This document shows positions 1-9,168 of a stretch of DNA of 64,000 nucleotides, piece after piece (the first letter of the stretch is position 1; each line of letters begins with the position of its first letter). The DNA lies in the NCBI RefSeq assembly GCF_005116655.2, contig NZ_CP050698.1:2820501-2884500 (forward strand), written 5' to 3'. The notes under the pieces were generated by a model. It made no database searches. It was not told the origin of the DNA and saw only the letters and a list, made by a program, of their open reading frames with translations. This DNA comes from Desulfosediminicola flagellatus. GTDB taxonomy: Bacteria > Desulfobacterota > Desulfobulbia > Desulfobulbales > Desulfocapsaceae. The position numbers and the translations under genes are program-made.

Positions 1-916
1 CAAAAAGAGTTCTTAGCTTGATCGCTCTTTCCCTTTCCTGTAATGCAGCTACATTTTCAAGAGCCATCACAGCCTGGCTGCAAATTACAGAGAGCATTTC
101 TATATCTGCTTGACTGTATTCTTTTTTTGTATCGTTATGACTTATATTGACAACACCTTCCACTACTCCCCGAATTACTAGCGGGAATGAAATCGACGCG
201 GCAATATCCTTGCGCTTTAGGTATTCTGAAAATGGTGTGTTGTTCTGGGTTCGTCGATTGAGTATTACTGGCTTAGCATTGGCATACACCCATCCGGCAA
301 TTTTCTCGCCTGATTTTAGACGTACACCACTTGCTATGGTTTCTTTAATGCCGAGCGAAGCTACGATCTTCAGGCTCTCACTCGTACTTTCATAAATCAT
401 CACCGAGACACAGGGTACACGTATTTCTTTATGTATTGCGTCAACTAACTCACTGTAAACCTGTTCAGGCGATATCGCCGACATAAATTTCTGGCCGAGC
501 TGATATAGTGGGAAAAGCGTCTTAAGTCGCGTGTTTTCTTCACGTAAATGAGCTACAGAAAGTGCTTCCTGAACTGAATTTATTAACTTAACCGCATCGA
601 CCGGCTTTTCAAGGACACCATTAAATCCTGTGTTCATCGCATCAATAACCATACGCAAATCTGCATGCCCGGTTATAAGAATCCCGATCAGGTTTGGTTC
701 CATCTGGCGCAACATTGAGAATGTTTCCAGCCCATTGGCACCAGCAAGCAACCCATTAATCAACGTCAAATCAAAATTGATCTTCTCAGCAAGCTCAACA
801 GCCTGTTCGCCAGTATGTGCACAAAACACATTAAACCCAAGATTGCCTAGAATCGTTCTGCATGAATCTGCAAAGAGTGCTTCATCATCAACAACAAGTA
901 TTTTTCGGGTGATCAT
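1..916 (-). CDS. Response regulator with GAF domain, partial (C-terminus off window)
   Basis: The reading frame starts at the ATG complementary to 914-916 and runs off the window at base 1, so the C-terminus is missing. Residues 1 to about 120 form a CheY-like receiver: it has the acidic pair after the first strand (ILVVDDE), a Thr in the ITGHAD segment and the conserved Lys-Pro pair (EKPVD). A GAF-type domain follows, in a region that reads as QLGQKFMS, then SVMIYES, then PLVIRGVVEGVVNI. The usual phospho-acceptor Asp is Asn at residue 54 (codon AAT at 755-757), in the series D49-L-T-L-I-N54-G. Receivers of this kind are often phosphorylation-independent, or are controlled through a partner domain. 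The output domain, if there is one, is not visible. The gene is divergent from the cytochrome selenoprotein at 1247. The receiver-GAF call is firm; the specific role is unknown. Confidence 0.85.
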   Translation of the reverse strand, partial: MITRKILVVDDEALFADSCRTILGNLGFNVFCAHTGEQAVELAEKINFDLTLINGLLAGANGLETFSMLRQMEPNLIGILITGHADLRMVIDAMNTGFNGVLEKPVDAVKLINSVQEALSVAHLREENTRLKTLFPLYQLGQKFMSAISPEQVYSELVDAIHKEIRVPCVSVMIYESTSESLKIVASLGIKETIASGVRLKSGEKIAGWVYANAKPVILNRRTQNNTPFSEYLKRKDIAASISFPLVIRGVVEGVVNISHNDTKKEYSQADIEMLSVICSQAVMALENVAALQERERAIKLRTLF

Positions 917-1104
917 AGAATCACGTACTCCACAAGATTTATCCAGGCACCTGAAGAAATGCTATCACTCCTCAAAAGGATCGAAAATACAAAACCATGT
1001 CGCAACTCAATAGTAGCACCCTCATACGATTGATTCAAGTTGACACAGTTATTGCATTATCAACCTAGTTGCATAGATATACCAGAAAAAATCATTGGGA
1101 TATT

Positions 1105-1131
1105 TTGATAGACATCACCCCGGCCTATAAT
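1105..1131 (+). promoter_or_regulatory. Candidate sigma-70 promoter for the selenoprotein gene
   Basis: The hexamer TTGATA at 1105-1110 is followed after 15 bases by a perfect TATAAT at 1126-1131. The spacer is shorter than the optimal 17, and the start codon lies about 115 bases downstream. This is the best promoter-like sequence in the divergent intergenic region 917-1246, which otherwise shows no gene. It is suggestive only. Confidence 0.3.
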
Positions 1132-1246
1132 AATTATTCTGATCGTCAAAATATTCTAGAAGAGTGACTTAAAGGATGTTAGCCTGATAACGCTTACTAC
1201 TTGAAACAACAATGACTTTAAAATTTCACATTCAACCTATCCATTT

Positions 1247-2800
1247 ATGTATACAAAATTTCGTTTCGTATTCTCGGCCATTGTTTTATCTCTAGGAATG
1301 TTTGCAGCACCATCATACTCAACTGCACTCGCCTCAAATTTCCAGATTTTTCACACTACCAATCTTTTAGGTGAAGTTGATCCTTGTGGATGAAAATCGA
1401 ATCAACTGGGCGGGCTGTCCAGAAGAGCATATCTCATAGAGACTCTCAGCAAAAATTCAGCAACAAACCTGCTTCTGGATTCTGGAAACATTCTCTTTAG
1501 CAGTAACAATTCTTCTAACGTAAGAACTCAGGATTTGCTGACAGCAGATGCCATCCTAAATATCTATAATACCATGGAATATACAGCAATGGCCGTCGGG
1601 CCACTTGACCTTACTGGTGGAATTGAATATCTGAGAGAATCTGTCTTAAAGGGTAGTCCATGGGTATCTGCAAACATAATGACAGCGGATAACGAACCCT
1701 TTTTCCCGCCCTGGATTATTCAACAGACTTCCAATGGAAAAATCGGCATAATCGGCATAACCTCGTACAAAGCTCAATTACCGGAAGGTTTCACCGCAAC
1801 AACATGGCAGGATGTACTGCCGGATCACATCAAGAAACTTTCAGGAACCTGCGACTTCATACTACTGCTTTCCAACCTTGACGATGAACAGAATGCAAAC
1901 ATTGCAGCAAAGTATCCTCAACTACACCTTATAATTTCAGCAAATAATCGAAGTGGAAATAAGCCTCCTAAATTGTTCAACAATACCATCATCACTCAGA
2001 CGCATACTAAAGGGAAATATCTTGGAATTCTAAAGATTGACTGGTCACCGGAACTAAAGATATGGGAAAACACTGAGCAGAATACATCTACTATCATTGC
2101 CAAACTAGAACATGATTTACAAAACCAAATAGTGGATCTAAGAAGAGATATTGAGAAAAATAAGACTGCGATAACGATGATGACCGATCAAAAAAAACAT
2201 CTCGCGGCTTTTAGCGCAAACAGTAATGAGCAACTGACATCAACATTTAGTTACAGGTTTCGTGCCTTATCATCAAAAATCACGGAAAACAGTGAGATAT
2301 CCAGCCTGACTGCTCAACTAAAAAAACATATTTCAAAAACTAATAAGAAAATAAGCAAAAGCCAGGTGACACGTTACACCTCCTCATTACAACCACCTTC
2401 TCATGATAATTATATTGAGTTTGCCGGAAGTAAGAGTTGTTCAACATGCCATGACAAGCAATATACAGCATGGGAAAATTCAGACCACGCAAGAGCATAT
2501 TCCACTCTGGAATTAAAAAATCAGCACTATAATCTTGAGTGCCTCGGCTGTCACGTCACCCACAAGATGGAATCGAATTCAATCCAGAATGATGACATAT
2601 ATCTTCTAGGACTCCCGAAACAGTTGCAAAGTGTAACTTGCGAATCATGCCATGGCCCGGGAAAGAGCCATGTGGATAGCCTTGGCCAAGAGAACACGTT
2701 TCGCACTATTGACGAATCTGTCTGCAGACAATGTCACACCGTTAAAATGGATAATACGTTCAATTTTAATACCGCCTTACAGCATCTTAGCTGCAAGTAG
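1247..2800 (+). CDS. UshA-like tetraheme cytochrome c selenoprotein (in-frame UGA = Sec49)
   Basis: The frame opens at ATG 1247, with a signal peptide over residues 1 to about 29 (hydrophobic core, Ala-Leu-Ala end). It continues without a frame change to the stop at 2798-2800, interrupted only by TGA at 1391-1393 (codon 49). The peptide around it reads G-E-V-D-P-C-G-(U)-K-S-N-Q-L-G-G-L-S-R-R. From memory, Cys-containing relatives have P-C-G-C followed by GGL-x-RR, so the UGA falls where a conserved Cys is expected. Residues about 50-290 resemble the metallophosphoesterase/5'-nucleotidase (UshA) fold region, and residues about 295-390 look helical or coiled. Four heme c motifs follow: CSTCH 398-402, CLGCH 432-436, CESCH 465-469 and CRQCH 493-497, a cytochrome c554-like layout. 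The mature protein would be periplasmic and redox-active; its substrate is unknown. A standard gene caller would start at the Met at 1535 and lose 96 residues, including the signal peptide. No strong Shine-Dalgarno is seen. Confidence 0.85.
1391..1422 (+). promoter_or_regulatory. UGA Sec codon and bacterial SECIS-like hairpin
   Basis: The UGA codon (1391-1393) is followed by 12 bases and then a hairpin. The left arm CTGGGC (1406-1411) pairs with the right arm GTCCAG (1417-1422), including one G-U pair, around the five-base loop GGGCT (1412-1416). Bacterial SECIS elements are small stem-loops starting roughly 10-20 bases after the UGA, with a G-rich apical loop bound by SelB; this one fits in spacing and loop character. 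I cannot identify with confidence the bulged U found in the E. coli fdhF element. Confidence 0.75.
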
Positions 2801-2837
2801 TTGCAGACTATCTGGATAGAAAACACCTCAAAAAGAC

Positions 2838-2870
2838 AAAAAAAAGGGGAGCATGAAATTCATGCTCCCC
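2838..2870 (-). terminator. Rho-independent terminator of ppaC
   Basis: A perfect 10-bp inverted repeat GGGGAGCATG / CATGCTCCCC (2846-2855 and 2861-2870) is followed on the minus strand by eight T residues (A tract 2838-2845). It sits about 60 bases past the ppaC stop and may also block transcription converging from the selenoprotein gene. A second stem, TTGAAGATTA/TAATCTTCAA, lies at about 2880-2915. Confidence 0.85.
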
Positions 2871-2930
2871 TTCAGAACAGTTGAAGATTACCTGAAGTAA
2901 TCAGTTAATCTTCAAACATTTACAACAGTA

Positions 2931-3860
2931 TTAGCAACCAAAAGCGGTCTGCAGATTAGGTACGGTCTGCTTTTTACGGCTCATCATACCTTCAACCCAC
3001 ATAGAGCTGTTTTCAAGTTTACCACCGAATGCGCCTTCAACAAGTGCAGGATCATCGGAAAGTACAACGAGATCGGTTCCCTCTTTAACAACATCGGTAA
3101 GCATAAGAAGAACAGAGTGACGTCCATCAGCTTTAACTTCTGCCATTGCTTTCATCAGATCTTCACGGATATCTGCAACCTGATCAAGAGTAGCAAGCTC
3201 AAGCTGTCCAACACCAACTTTATTGCCTTTCATATCGAAATCTTTGTAGTCACGGAAAAGCAGGTCTTTTGCAGGAACGCCGTCTACAGAAGATTTAGCT
3301 TTCAGCATAGCCATGAAGAGTTCTTCAGTGTCAGAAACGCCAGCAACTTCTTTCAACTCCGCAACAGCAACTTTATCATCTTCTGTACAGGTAGGGGATT
3401 TGAAATTTACGGTATCACTAAGAATAGCTGCGAGCATACCACCTGCAACATTTTTAGGAATAGCAACGCCAGCTTCTTTGAACATTTTGTTCAAAACGGT
3501 ACCGGTACAACCAACAGGCTCTGCTCTGAAAAGGATTGGGTTGTTAGTAGTTACATCACCAATTTTGTGATGGTCTACGATGGTAACAACTTCAGCGTCA
3601 GCAAGTCCTGCAGGACCCTGAGCGATATCACTGAAATCTACAAGTGCAACCTGTTTTCCAGCTGCATCAGTGATTTCTTCAGGAGCAGTCAGACCAAAAC
3701 GCTCGATAACCATAGCTGATTCTGGGTTGAGATTTGCTGCTACAGACTGCATACAAGCTTTAGCGTCCTGACCCTGTGCGTTCAAAAGGGTTGCAAGCGC
3801 AATTGCAGCTGTTACTGAATCGGTATCCGGATTAGAATGTCCTACTACACAAATTGTCAT
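2931..3860 (-). CDS. ppaC: Manganese-dependent inorganic pyrophosphatase (family II)
   Basis: This 309-residue protein hydrolyses pyrophosphate to two phosphates, pulling biosynthetic reactions forward in the cytoplasm. The DHH-superfamily metal motifs are present: GHSNPDTDS at residues 7-15, a DFSD segment near 75-78 and VDHHKIGD near 97-104. The C-terminal DHHA2 part ends with a basic substrate-binding segment (SRKKQ). The length matches the family. A Shine-Dalgarno-like GGAGG lies just before the start on the minus strand. The gene is monocistronic, with its own terminator. Family II enzymes are common in Firmicutes and sulfate-reducing Desulfobacterota, which fits the inferred host. Confidence 0.95.
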   Translation of the reverse strand: MTICVVGHSNPDTDSVTAAIALATLLNAQGQDAKACMQSVAANLNPESAMVIERFGLTAPEEITDAAGKQVALVDFSDIAQGPAGLADAEVVTIVDHHKIGDVTTNNPILFRAEPVGCTGTVLNKMFKEAGVAIPKNVAGGMLAAILSDTVNFKSPTCTEDDKVAVAELKEVAGVSDTEELFMAMLKAKSSVDGVPAKDLLFRDYKDFDMKGNKVGVGQLELATLDQVADIREDLMKAMAEVKADGRHSVLLMLTDVVKEGTDLVVLSDDPALVEGAFGGKLENSSMWVEGMMSRKKQTVPNLQTAFGC

Positions 3861-4166
3861 TTGAGTCCTCCAATAAATTAAGTTAATAAATTTAAACTAC
3901 TAAATAAAAATACGTAAAGCCCTACAAGGCGGTTTTTCATTAAAAATTGACAGCTTAACATAGTGTCTTCATTCAACTGAGTCAAGCAGAAAAAACAGTG
4001 GTTTATACTGCTTATTCAACGCAAATAACCAAACAGATAACATGCTGAATATATAGCAATTGTTATAATCCAGCCGGTGCAGGATTTAATGGTGACTTTG
4101 CAGCAATGCTGGTATATATTCTCCTAGTATCAGAATGTTAACACATCTCATCACTGGAAATTGTCT

Positions 4167-5174
4167 ATGAGCGAAAAGTTATCAGAACAAGAAACCCGCC
4201 CCCGGCGAAAGAGAAAGAAAAAAAACGCCTCACCACTCCCCTATTTCCTTATTATTTCCGCTGTAGTAGCTACAGGATTTATATATTTTCAATATCAACA
4301 GAAAACTATAAAAACGCCTGTTATTACTGAGCCCTCTACCCTTCCTGAAACAAGTGTCGGCGGCGAAAATACAGATCTACAGAATGCTCAGGTATATACT
4401 GAAAACGAGGTACTGCCAGAGAAAACTGAAAATCAGCAGGAAACTGAATCAATCGACCAATCTGATTTTTTTACAGTAATTGATTCCCCAGAGCAACCAA
4501 ATCCCAAATTTGACTCACTTAAGGAATCTGCCCTGAATGATAAACTCTGGGCTGAAAGTCAACGGGCACTGACAGACCTTGAACTTTTCTACTCGCATCT
4601 TGATGAGCAGGATTATATGCAACCCACCCTCATCAATACGCCTAGCAAGGTTTATTTTTCAAAACTCATTCAGAAGGTGATTGATAATCCACCTATTGTT
4701 TCTGGCGAAACAGACGACCTTTTCAATATTTTACAAAACACTGCACATTTTTTCCGAATTGTTGGAAAGAAAAACATATTCACAATAAAAGCGATACTCT
4801 TTAAAGAGAAAGATTCTTTCGAGGAGGTTCTTGCTGATTATTATATACTTACTAAAGATGCTGCCTACCTCGCAGAAGAATTTTCGCTTAATCTTGATCA
4901 GGAATCGCTATATGATTACGCAGGGTTCTTTCTCACGACCATGGGTGGCAGGCTCTATCTGTTTAGAAGAGATTCAGTTTCTCGTATGGTTGTCAGTTAT
5001 TACTCCATTCTTATAGTTGATGAAGCAAATAATCGAGGGACAAACAGACATGGGATAGATATTCAACCTGCTATCACCACTCTCATAAGTGAGTTGGAGA
5101 ATAGCAGTGCCCAGCTTAAACTCAAAGATACCTACCTCGACACACTTTACGAGCTTAAAGAAAAATACATGTAG
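4167..5174 (+). CDS. DUF3014-type membrane-anchored protein
   Basis: The predicted product has 335 residues. A short, very basic N-terminus (about residues 12-20, [10 protein letters not shown]) precedes a single transmembrane helix at about residues 25-45 ([18 protein letters not shown]). A Pro/Glu/Thr-rich linker follows to about residue 120, and then a globular periplasmic domain that matches my memory of DUF3014. The topology is inferred to be cytoplasmic N-terminus and periplasmic C-terminus. I chose ATG 4167; a TTG six bases upstream is also open. The function is unknown. The gene lies 28 bases before the AIM24 gene and is probably cotranscribed with it. Confidence 0.7.
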   Translation: MSEKLSEQETRPRRKRKKKNASPLPYFLIISAVVATGFIYFQYQQKTIKTPVITEPSTLPETSVGGENTDLQNAQVYTENEVLPEKTENQQETESIDQSDFFTVIDSPEQPNPKFDSLKESALNDKLWAESQRALTDLELFYSHLDEQDYMQPTLINTPSKVYFSKLIQKVIDNPPIVSGETDDLFNILQNTAHFFRIVGKKNIFTIKAILFKEKDSFEEVLADYYILTKDAAYLAEEFSLNLDQESLYDYAGFFLTTMGGRLYLFRRDSVSRMVVSYYSILIVDEANNRGTNRHGIDIQPAITTLISELENSSAQLKLKDTYLDTLYELKEKYM

Positions 5175-5202
5175 GTATTGCTACCCAGATAACGGTTTTG
5201 AT

Positions 5203-6210
5203 ATGGATAACTGGTACATAGCGGTTAACGGTCAGCAGCATGGTCCATTTTCCTCCCAACAGATTCTTCAAGGACTCCAGACGGGGATATACAATCAGGA
5301 AACACTTGTTTGGAGACAAGGATATCAGGATTGGATACAGATTTCTCAGGCAAAGGAATTAGATAACCAATCCACAGCAGCAACCCCTCCACCTCCTGGA
5401 CCTGTGGGAGTTATTGCCCATGAAATCGACTACCAAATATTTGGCTCAGAAATGCAGTTTGTCGAGATTGAGCTCGACCCGCAGGAGAGTGCAGTAGCTG
5501 AGGCTGGAGCCATGATGTATATGACTGACGGTATCACCATGGAAACAGTCTTTGGTGACGGAAGCAACGCATCTGCTTCCGATGGTCTCCTGGATAAAAT
5601 GCTCGGGGCAGGTAAACGGCTCATCACGGGAGAGAGCCTATTTACAACAGTTTTTACTTTTAACGGCCAGGACAAAGGCAAAGTAGCTTTTGCTTCTCCC
5701 TATCCAGGGAAAATTATTCCACTTGATCTGCGCAATTATAATGGCAAAATTATCTGCCAAAAAGATGCCTTTCTCTGTGCTGCCAAAGGCGTTGCTATCG
5801 GAATTGAATTCCAAAAAAAGATAGGAACAGCTCTTTTTGGTGGTGAAGGCTTTATCATGCAGAATCTGATAGGTGACGGCCTTACGTTTGTTCATGCAGG
5901 TGGAACAATCGTAGAGAAGGAGCTCCAGGCAGGAGAGACACTGCGTGTAGATACCGGTTGCCTTGTGGCATTAACCCAGACAGTACGTTATGACATTGAG
6001 TTCGTAGGCGGAGTAAAGTCTGCACTCTTTGGTGGGGAAGGGTTCTTTTTTGCTACTCTGAGAGGACCTGGTCATGTATGGCTTCAATCGCTGCCCTTCT
6101 CACGACTGGCAGGCAGAATCCACGAATCTTCGCCACAGAATAATGCTGGATTTTCAACAAGTGGCGAAGGATCAGTTCTCGGAGAGTTGGGAAATCTTTT
6201 CCAGCGTTAA
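5203..6210 (+). CDS. GYF_2 plus AIM24 (TIGR00266-type) family protein
   Basis: The protein has 335 residues. Residues 1 to about 55 form a GYF_2-like domain ([14 protein letters not shown] followed by the [11 protein letters not shown] segment). A short Pro-rich linker leads to an AIM24/TIGR00266 beta-rich domain over residues about 70-310, with the paired glycine motifs FGGEGFI and FGGEGFF typical of the family. The family's role in bacteria is not established; related proteins are linked to membrane or stress functions. The frame is open further upstream (from 5089) but overlaps the previous gene, so ATG 5203, where GYF homology begins, is the likely start. Confidence 0.85.
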   Translation: MDNWYIAVNGQQHGPFSSQQILQGLQTGIYNQETLVWRQGYQDWIQISQAKELDNQSTAATPPPPGPVGVIAHEIDYQIFGSEMQFVEIELDPQESAVAEAGAMMYMTDGITMETVFGDGSNASASDGLLDKMLGAGKRLITGESLFTTVFTFNGQDKGKVAFASPYPGKIIPLDLRNYNGKIICQKDAFLCAAKGVAIGIEFQKKIGTALFGGEGFIMQNLIGDGLTFVHAGGTIVEKELQAGETLRVDTGCLVALTQTVRYDIEFVGGVKSALFGGEGFFFATLRGPGHVWLQSLPFSRLAGRIHESSPQNNAGFSTSGEGSVLGELGNLFQR

Positions 6211-6349
6211 CATAGACGTTACATGTTATTTTTTTCACACTGCTCAAATGTTGATAATTATGGTGCACGCCGGAATTAAAGGAAGATTGCCTTTATCGCC
6301 CGGCCGCATTATAATCTAAGGATAATTGGTATTACAGCAGGGTTATATA

Positions 6350-7102
6350 ATGGACGTATTTTCATCAACAGGCAGTTCTCTAATTGCTGGTATCCAAGTC
6401 ATTTCAGGTGCCGCACAATCTACTACTGGCCCCCAACCCAGTACACGTGGCGAAGATACGCGCGATAAAGGGCCGGAAGATAAAGTCAGTTTATCGCCAG
6501 AAGGCCGTCAGGCGGCACAGGAAACTTCCAATCCCCAGGATCAGTCTGAAGAGGCATCTAACGCCGAACAAAATACAGCCCTGACAGCTGAAGAACAAAA
6601 ACAACTCCAGCAACTCAAATCACGTGATCGAGAAGTTCGTATTCACGAACAGGCACATCTGGCTGCAGCAGGTCAATATGCGGCTGGCGGCCCAAGTTTC
6701 ACCTATCAGCAGGGACCGGATGGCAACCGCTATGCAGTTGGCGGCGAGGTACCTATTGACGTAAGTAAAGAAGCAACACCAGAAGAAACACTTCAGAAGA
6801 TGACTGCCGTTCAACAGGCTGCTTTAGCTCCAGCTGAACCCTCCAATGCTGATAGACAGATAGCCGCACAGGCAGCGATTACTGCCGCACAGGCACGACA
6901 GGAACTCACTGAACAAAATAGTGAATCGATTGATGACGTTTCGAAACCCGGAGATGTTGACACCGGTGAAAATGCTGATAGCGAATCTCCAGACCAAAAC
7001 AGTCCAAGTGAATCTGCCTCAAGCGCCAATATCATAGATAATAGCACAATAACTCGACGGGCAATGATTGATGCGTACAGCGCAATCCAGGCCTTAGGAT
7101 AA
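6350..7102 (+). CDS. SprA-related putative metalloprotease
   Basis: The product has 250 residues. Residues 20-90 are low-complexity, hydrophilic and Gln/Glu/Ser-rich. The following domain carries an HExxH zinc signature (H99-E100-Q-A-H103) in the context RIHEQAHLAAAG, then GGPSFTYQQGPDG and a VGGEVPIDV strand. This is the layout of the SprA-related family (named CJM1_0395 in Campylobacter). A conserved Ala/Gln-rich helix follows, and the acidic C-terminal tail looks disordered. No signal peptide is visible. Activity is inferred only from the HExxH motif. ATG 6350 is preferred over a TTG at 6326. Confidence 0.75.
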   Translation: MDVFSSTGSSLIAGIQVISGAAQSTTGPQPSTRGEDTRDKGPEDKVSLSPEGRQAAQETSNPQDQSEEASNAEQNTALTAEEQKQLQQLKSRDREVRIHEQAHLAAAGQYAAGGPSFTYQQGPDGNRYAVGGEVPIDVSKEATPEETLQKMTAVQQAALAPAEPSNADRQIAAQAAITAAQARQELTEQNSESIDDVSKPGDVDTGENADSESPDQNSPSESASSANIIDNSTITRRAMIDAYSAIQALG

Positions 7103-7171
7103 TTCATCTGATGCACCGCCTTCCCGGATGTGCATTTTCCACGCCCCTTTCAACGAACCCATCCACCCAAC

Positions 7172-8479
7172 ATGACAAAATACCAGGAATATAATACAGG
7201 TCTGTTTAATTTCATAAACAACTCTCCAACGGCGTTTCATGCAGTTTCCGAGATTCGCACCCTCCTTCTGCAAAAAGGATTCTCAGAGTTATACGAGAAC
7301 CAATACTGGAAATTGGAAAAGGGGAAACCGTATTTTGTAATACGAAACGACAGTGCACTCGCAGCCTTCACACTCGGTAGCGAAGAGAATCCTGAAAGTG
7401 GATTCAGAATGATCGGTAGCCATTCTGATAGCCCTGGCCTTCAAGTAAAGCCTGCAGCTGACACTGCGTCTGAACCATATTTACAAATCGGTGTCGAAAT
7501 ATATGGCGGTCCGTTGCTTAACCCGTGGTTTGACCGCGACCTGGGCCTGGCCGGACGTGTATGCTGTACTGATGGCTCAGGAAAACTCTGTGAATATCTC
7601 ATCGATTTTCAACGTCCTTTGCTTACCATCCCCAGCCTGGCAATCCATTTCGATCGTGAAGCAAATGACGGAAGACCCATTGATAAACAAAAATTCCTTC
7701 CTCCCCTCTTTGCCCAGACATTAGAAGACCAACTTCCTGATTTTACAACCGTCTTGAAAAACAGAATTTCTGAGCAATATCCTCAAGCAAAAATCGTAGA
7801 TATTCTCGGCTTTGACATGTTCTGTTATGACCATCAAAAAGCCTCGTACCTAGGTTTGAATAACGAATTTATTACCTGCAGCCGACTTGATAACCTTTTG
7901 AGTTGTTTTGTTGGAACGAGTGCGATGGGAGATGCAGGGGGTCAGCGCAATACACTTTTTCTCTGTACCAATCATGAGGAAAATGGTTCGACCTCAACAA
8001 GCGGTGCGCAATCATCATTTGTTGAAAACATTTTCGAACGACTCATCCCGGCTCCTGAAACACGACAGATAGCCCTTAGAAACTCTCTCTTTATATCTGT
8101 TGATAATGCTCATGCAATTCATCCAAATTTCAGGGAAAAATCTGACCCTAATCATAATGTTATTTTAAATGGCGGCCCGGTAATTAAAAATAATGCCAAT
8201 CAACGCTACGCAACAAACTGCAAATCTTCGGCACTCTTTAAACTCATAGCCAGGGAGGCTGATGTTCCGGTTCAGGAATTTGTTATGCAGACAGGTATGC
8301 CCTGCGGAAGCACAATTGGTCCTATGACTGCTGCAAAACTCGGGATAGAAACCATTGATATTGGTGCACCAACATTATCCATGCACTCCATAAGAGAATT
8401 GACTGGTAGTCAGGACCCATACCTGATGCATAAAGTTATTCACAGCTTCCTGTCTTCACCTGAATTACAGAGAAGATAA
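7172..8479 (+). CDS. M18 family aminopeptidase (aspartyl aminopeptidase-like)
   Basis: This 435-residue cytoplasmic zinc aminopeptidase removes N-terminal (often acidic) residues from peptides. The M18 motifs are present: FHAVSEIR near residue 19, the metal-site GSHSDSPGLQ segment near residue 91, NPWFDRDLGLAGRV near 125, NHEENGS near 270 and the C-terminal PTLSMHSIRE metal ligand near 412. Length matches the DNPEP/ApeB family. ATG 7172 is the family-consistent start, although the frame is open further upstream. The downstream lytic transglycosylase starts 3 bases after the stop, so the two are cotranscribed. Confidence 0.92.
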   Translation: MTKYQEYNTGLFNFINNSPTAFHAVSEIRTLLLQKGFSELYENQYWKLEKGKPYFVIRNDSALAAFTLGSEENPESGFRMIGSHSDSPGLQVKPAADTASEPYLQIGVEIYGGPLLNPWFDRDLGLAGRVCCTDGSGKLCEYLIDFQRPLLTIPSLAIHFDREANDGRPIDKQKFLPPLFAQTLEDQLPDFTTVLKNRISEQYPQAKIVDILGFDMFCYDHQKASYLGLNNEFITCSRLDNLLSCFVGTSAMGDAGGQRNTLFLCTNHEENGSTSTSGAQSSFVENIFERLIPAPETRQIALRNSLFISVDNAHAIHPNFREKSDPNHNVILNGGPVIKNNANQRYATNCKSSALFKLIAREADVPVQEFVMQTGMPCGSTIGPMTAAKLGIETIDIGAPTLSMHSIRELTGSQDPYLMHKVIHSFLSSPELQRR

Positions 8480-8482
8480 ATA

Positions 8483-9127
8483 ATGGGTTTGTATGGTAAT
8501 AGACTGTTTTTTGCAGGGGCATCAGCATGGATAATCCTTGGTATTATCCTTTCGGCTCCTGCAAATGCAGACCTCTTTACGTACGTCAATAAATATCAGT
8601 CGACCTCTGTGTCTGAAGATGCGATGAACCGCCTTCAACGTTATGACTACCTCATAGACTATTTTACGAGTTTTAGTTATTTCGAGCCCAATCACAAAGT
8701 AAGCGCTGACTTTATAAGAGCACTTATTCTAGCTGAATCTTCGGCAAACCCACGTGCCGTATCACACAAGGAAGCTTTTGGTCTCGGCCAGATAATTTTA
8801 ACAACAGGTCAGCAGGCTGGTCGTGAATTATACAATGCCAAAAAGCTATTTAAGTATGTCCCACAGGCTTCACTTAAAAACATCTCGAATGAAGATTTGT
8901 TTGACCCAGCAGTAAATATACTTCTTACCTGTTACCTGATAGCAAAATACAACTACAAGTTTGAAGGAAAGTTAGAACTTGTGATATCTGCATGGAACGC
9001 CGGCGAGAACACAAAATCACTCGCCCAAGGTAGACACGCGCCGTATATCGAGACCCAAAACCTCATTGGCAAAGTTAACGGGTATTATCTCTTTCTCTTA
9101 AAAAATAAAGGGGCACTTCGCTATTAA
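8483..9127 (+). CDS. Lytic transglycosylase, SLT domain
   Basis: The 214-residue product has a signal peptide or anchor at residues 8-29 (hydrophobic core, ending PANAD). The goose-lysozyme-like SLT domain has its catalytic Glu in the LAESSANP segment (E85), followed by EAFGLGQI and the AWNAG motif near residue 172. It should cleave the glycan strand of peptidoglycan in the periplasm. It follows the aminopeptidase by 3 bases, and a terminator overlaps its stop codon, so it ends the + strand transcription unit. Confidence 0.88.
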   Translation: MGLYGNRLFFAGASAWIILGIILSAPANADLFTYVNKYQSTSVSEDAMNRLQRYDYLIDYFTSFSYFEPNHKVSADFIRALILAESSANPRAVSHKEAFGLGQIILTTGQQAGRELYNAKKLFKYVPQASLKNISNEDLFDPAVNILLTCYLIAKYNYKFEGKLELVISAWNAGENTKSLAQGRHAPYIETQNLIGKVNGYYLFLLKNKGALRY

Positions 9128-9148
9128 ACGAATGCCCCCGTATTTTTT
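9110..9148 (+). terminator. Rho-independent terminator overlapping the end of the SLT gene
   Basis: The stem GGGGCA-c-TTCG (9110-9120) pairs with CGAA-TGCCCC (9129-9138) and is followed by a run of six T at 9143-9148. The left arm is inside the coding sequence, an economical arrangement before the convergent gene. Confidence 0.8.
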
Positions 9149-9168
9149 CTGTGTCGTTTTAACTGATA

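Noticed and set aside
147..1013. Two + strand open frames (147-395 and 630-1013)
   Set aside because: They lie antisense to the receiver-GAF gene and have no domain character; the minus-strand frame is the real gene.
1391..1393. TGA as an ordinary stop or as evidence of a pseudogene/frameshift
   Set aside because: The frame before and after the TGA is the same, protein similarity runs across it, and a SECIS-like hairpin follows, so selenocysteine is the better explanation.
3117..3719. 200-codon + strand frame inside ppaC
   Set aside because: It is antisense to a clear pyrophosphatase and rich in Ser/Cys/Phe with no recognisable motif.
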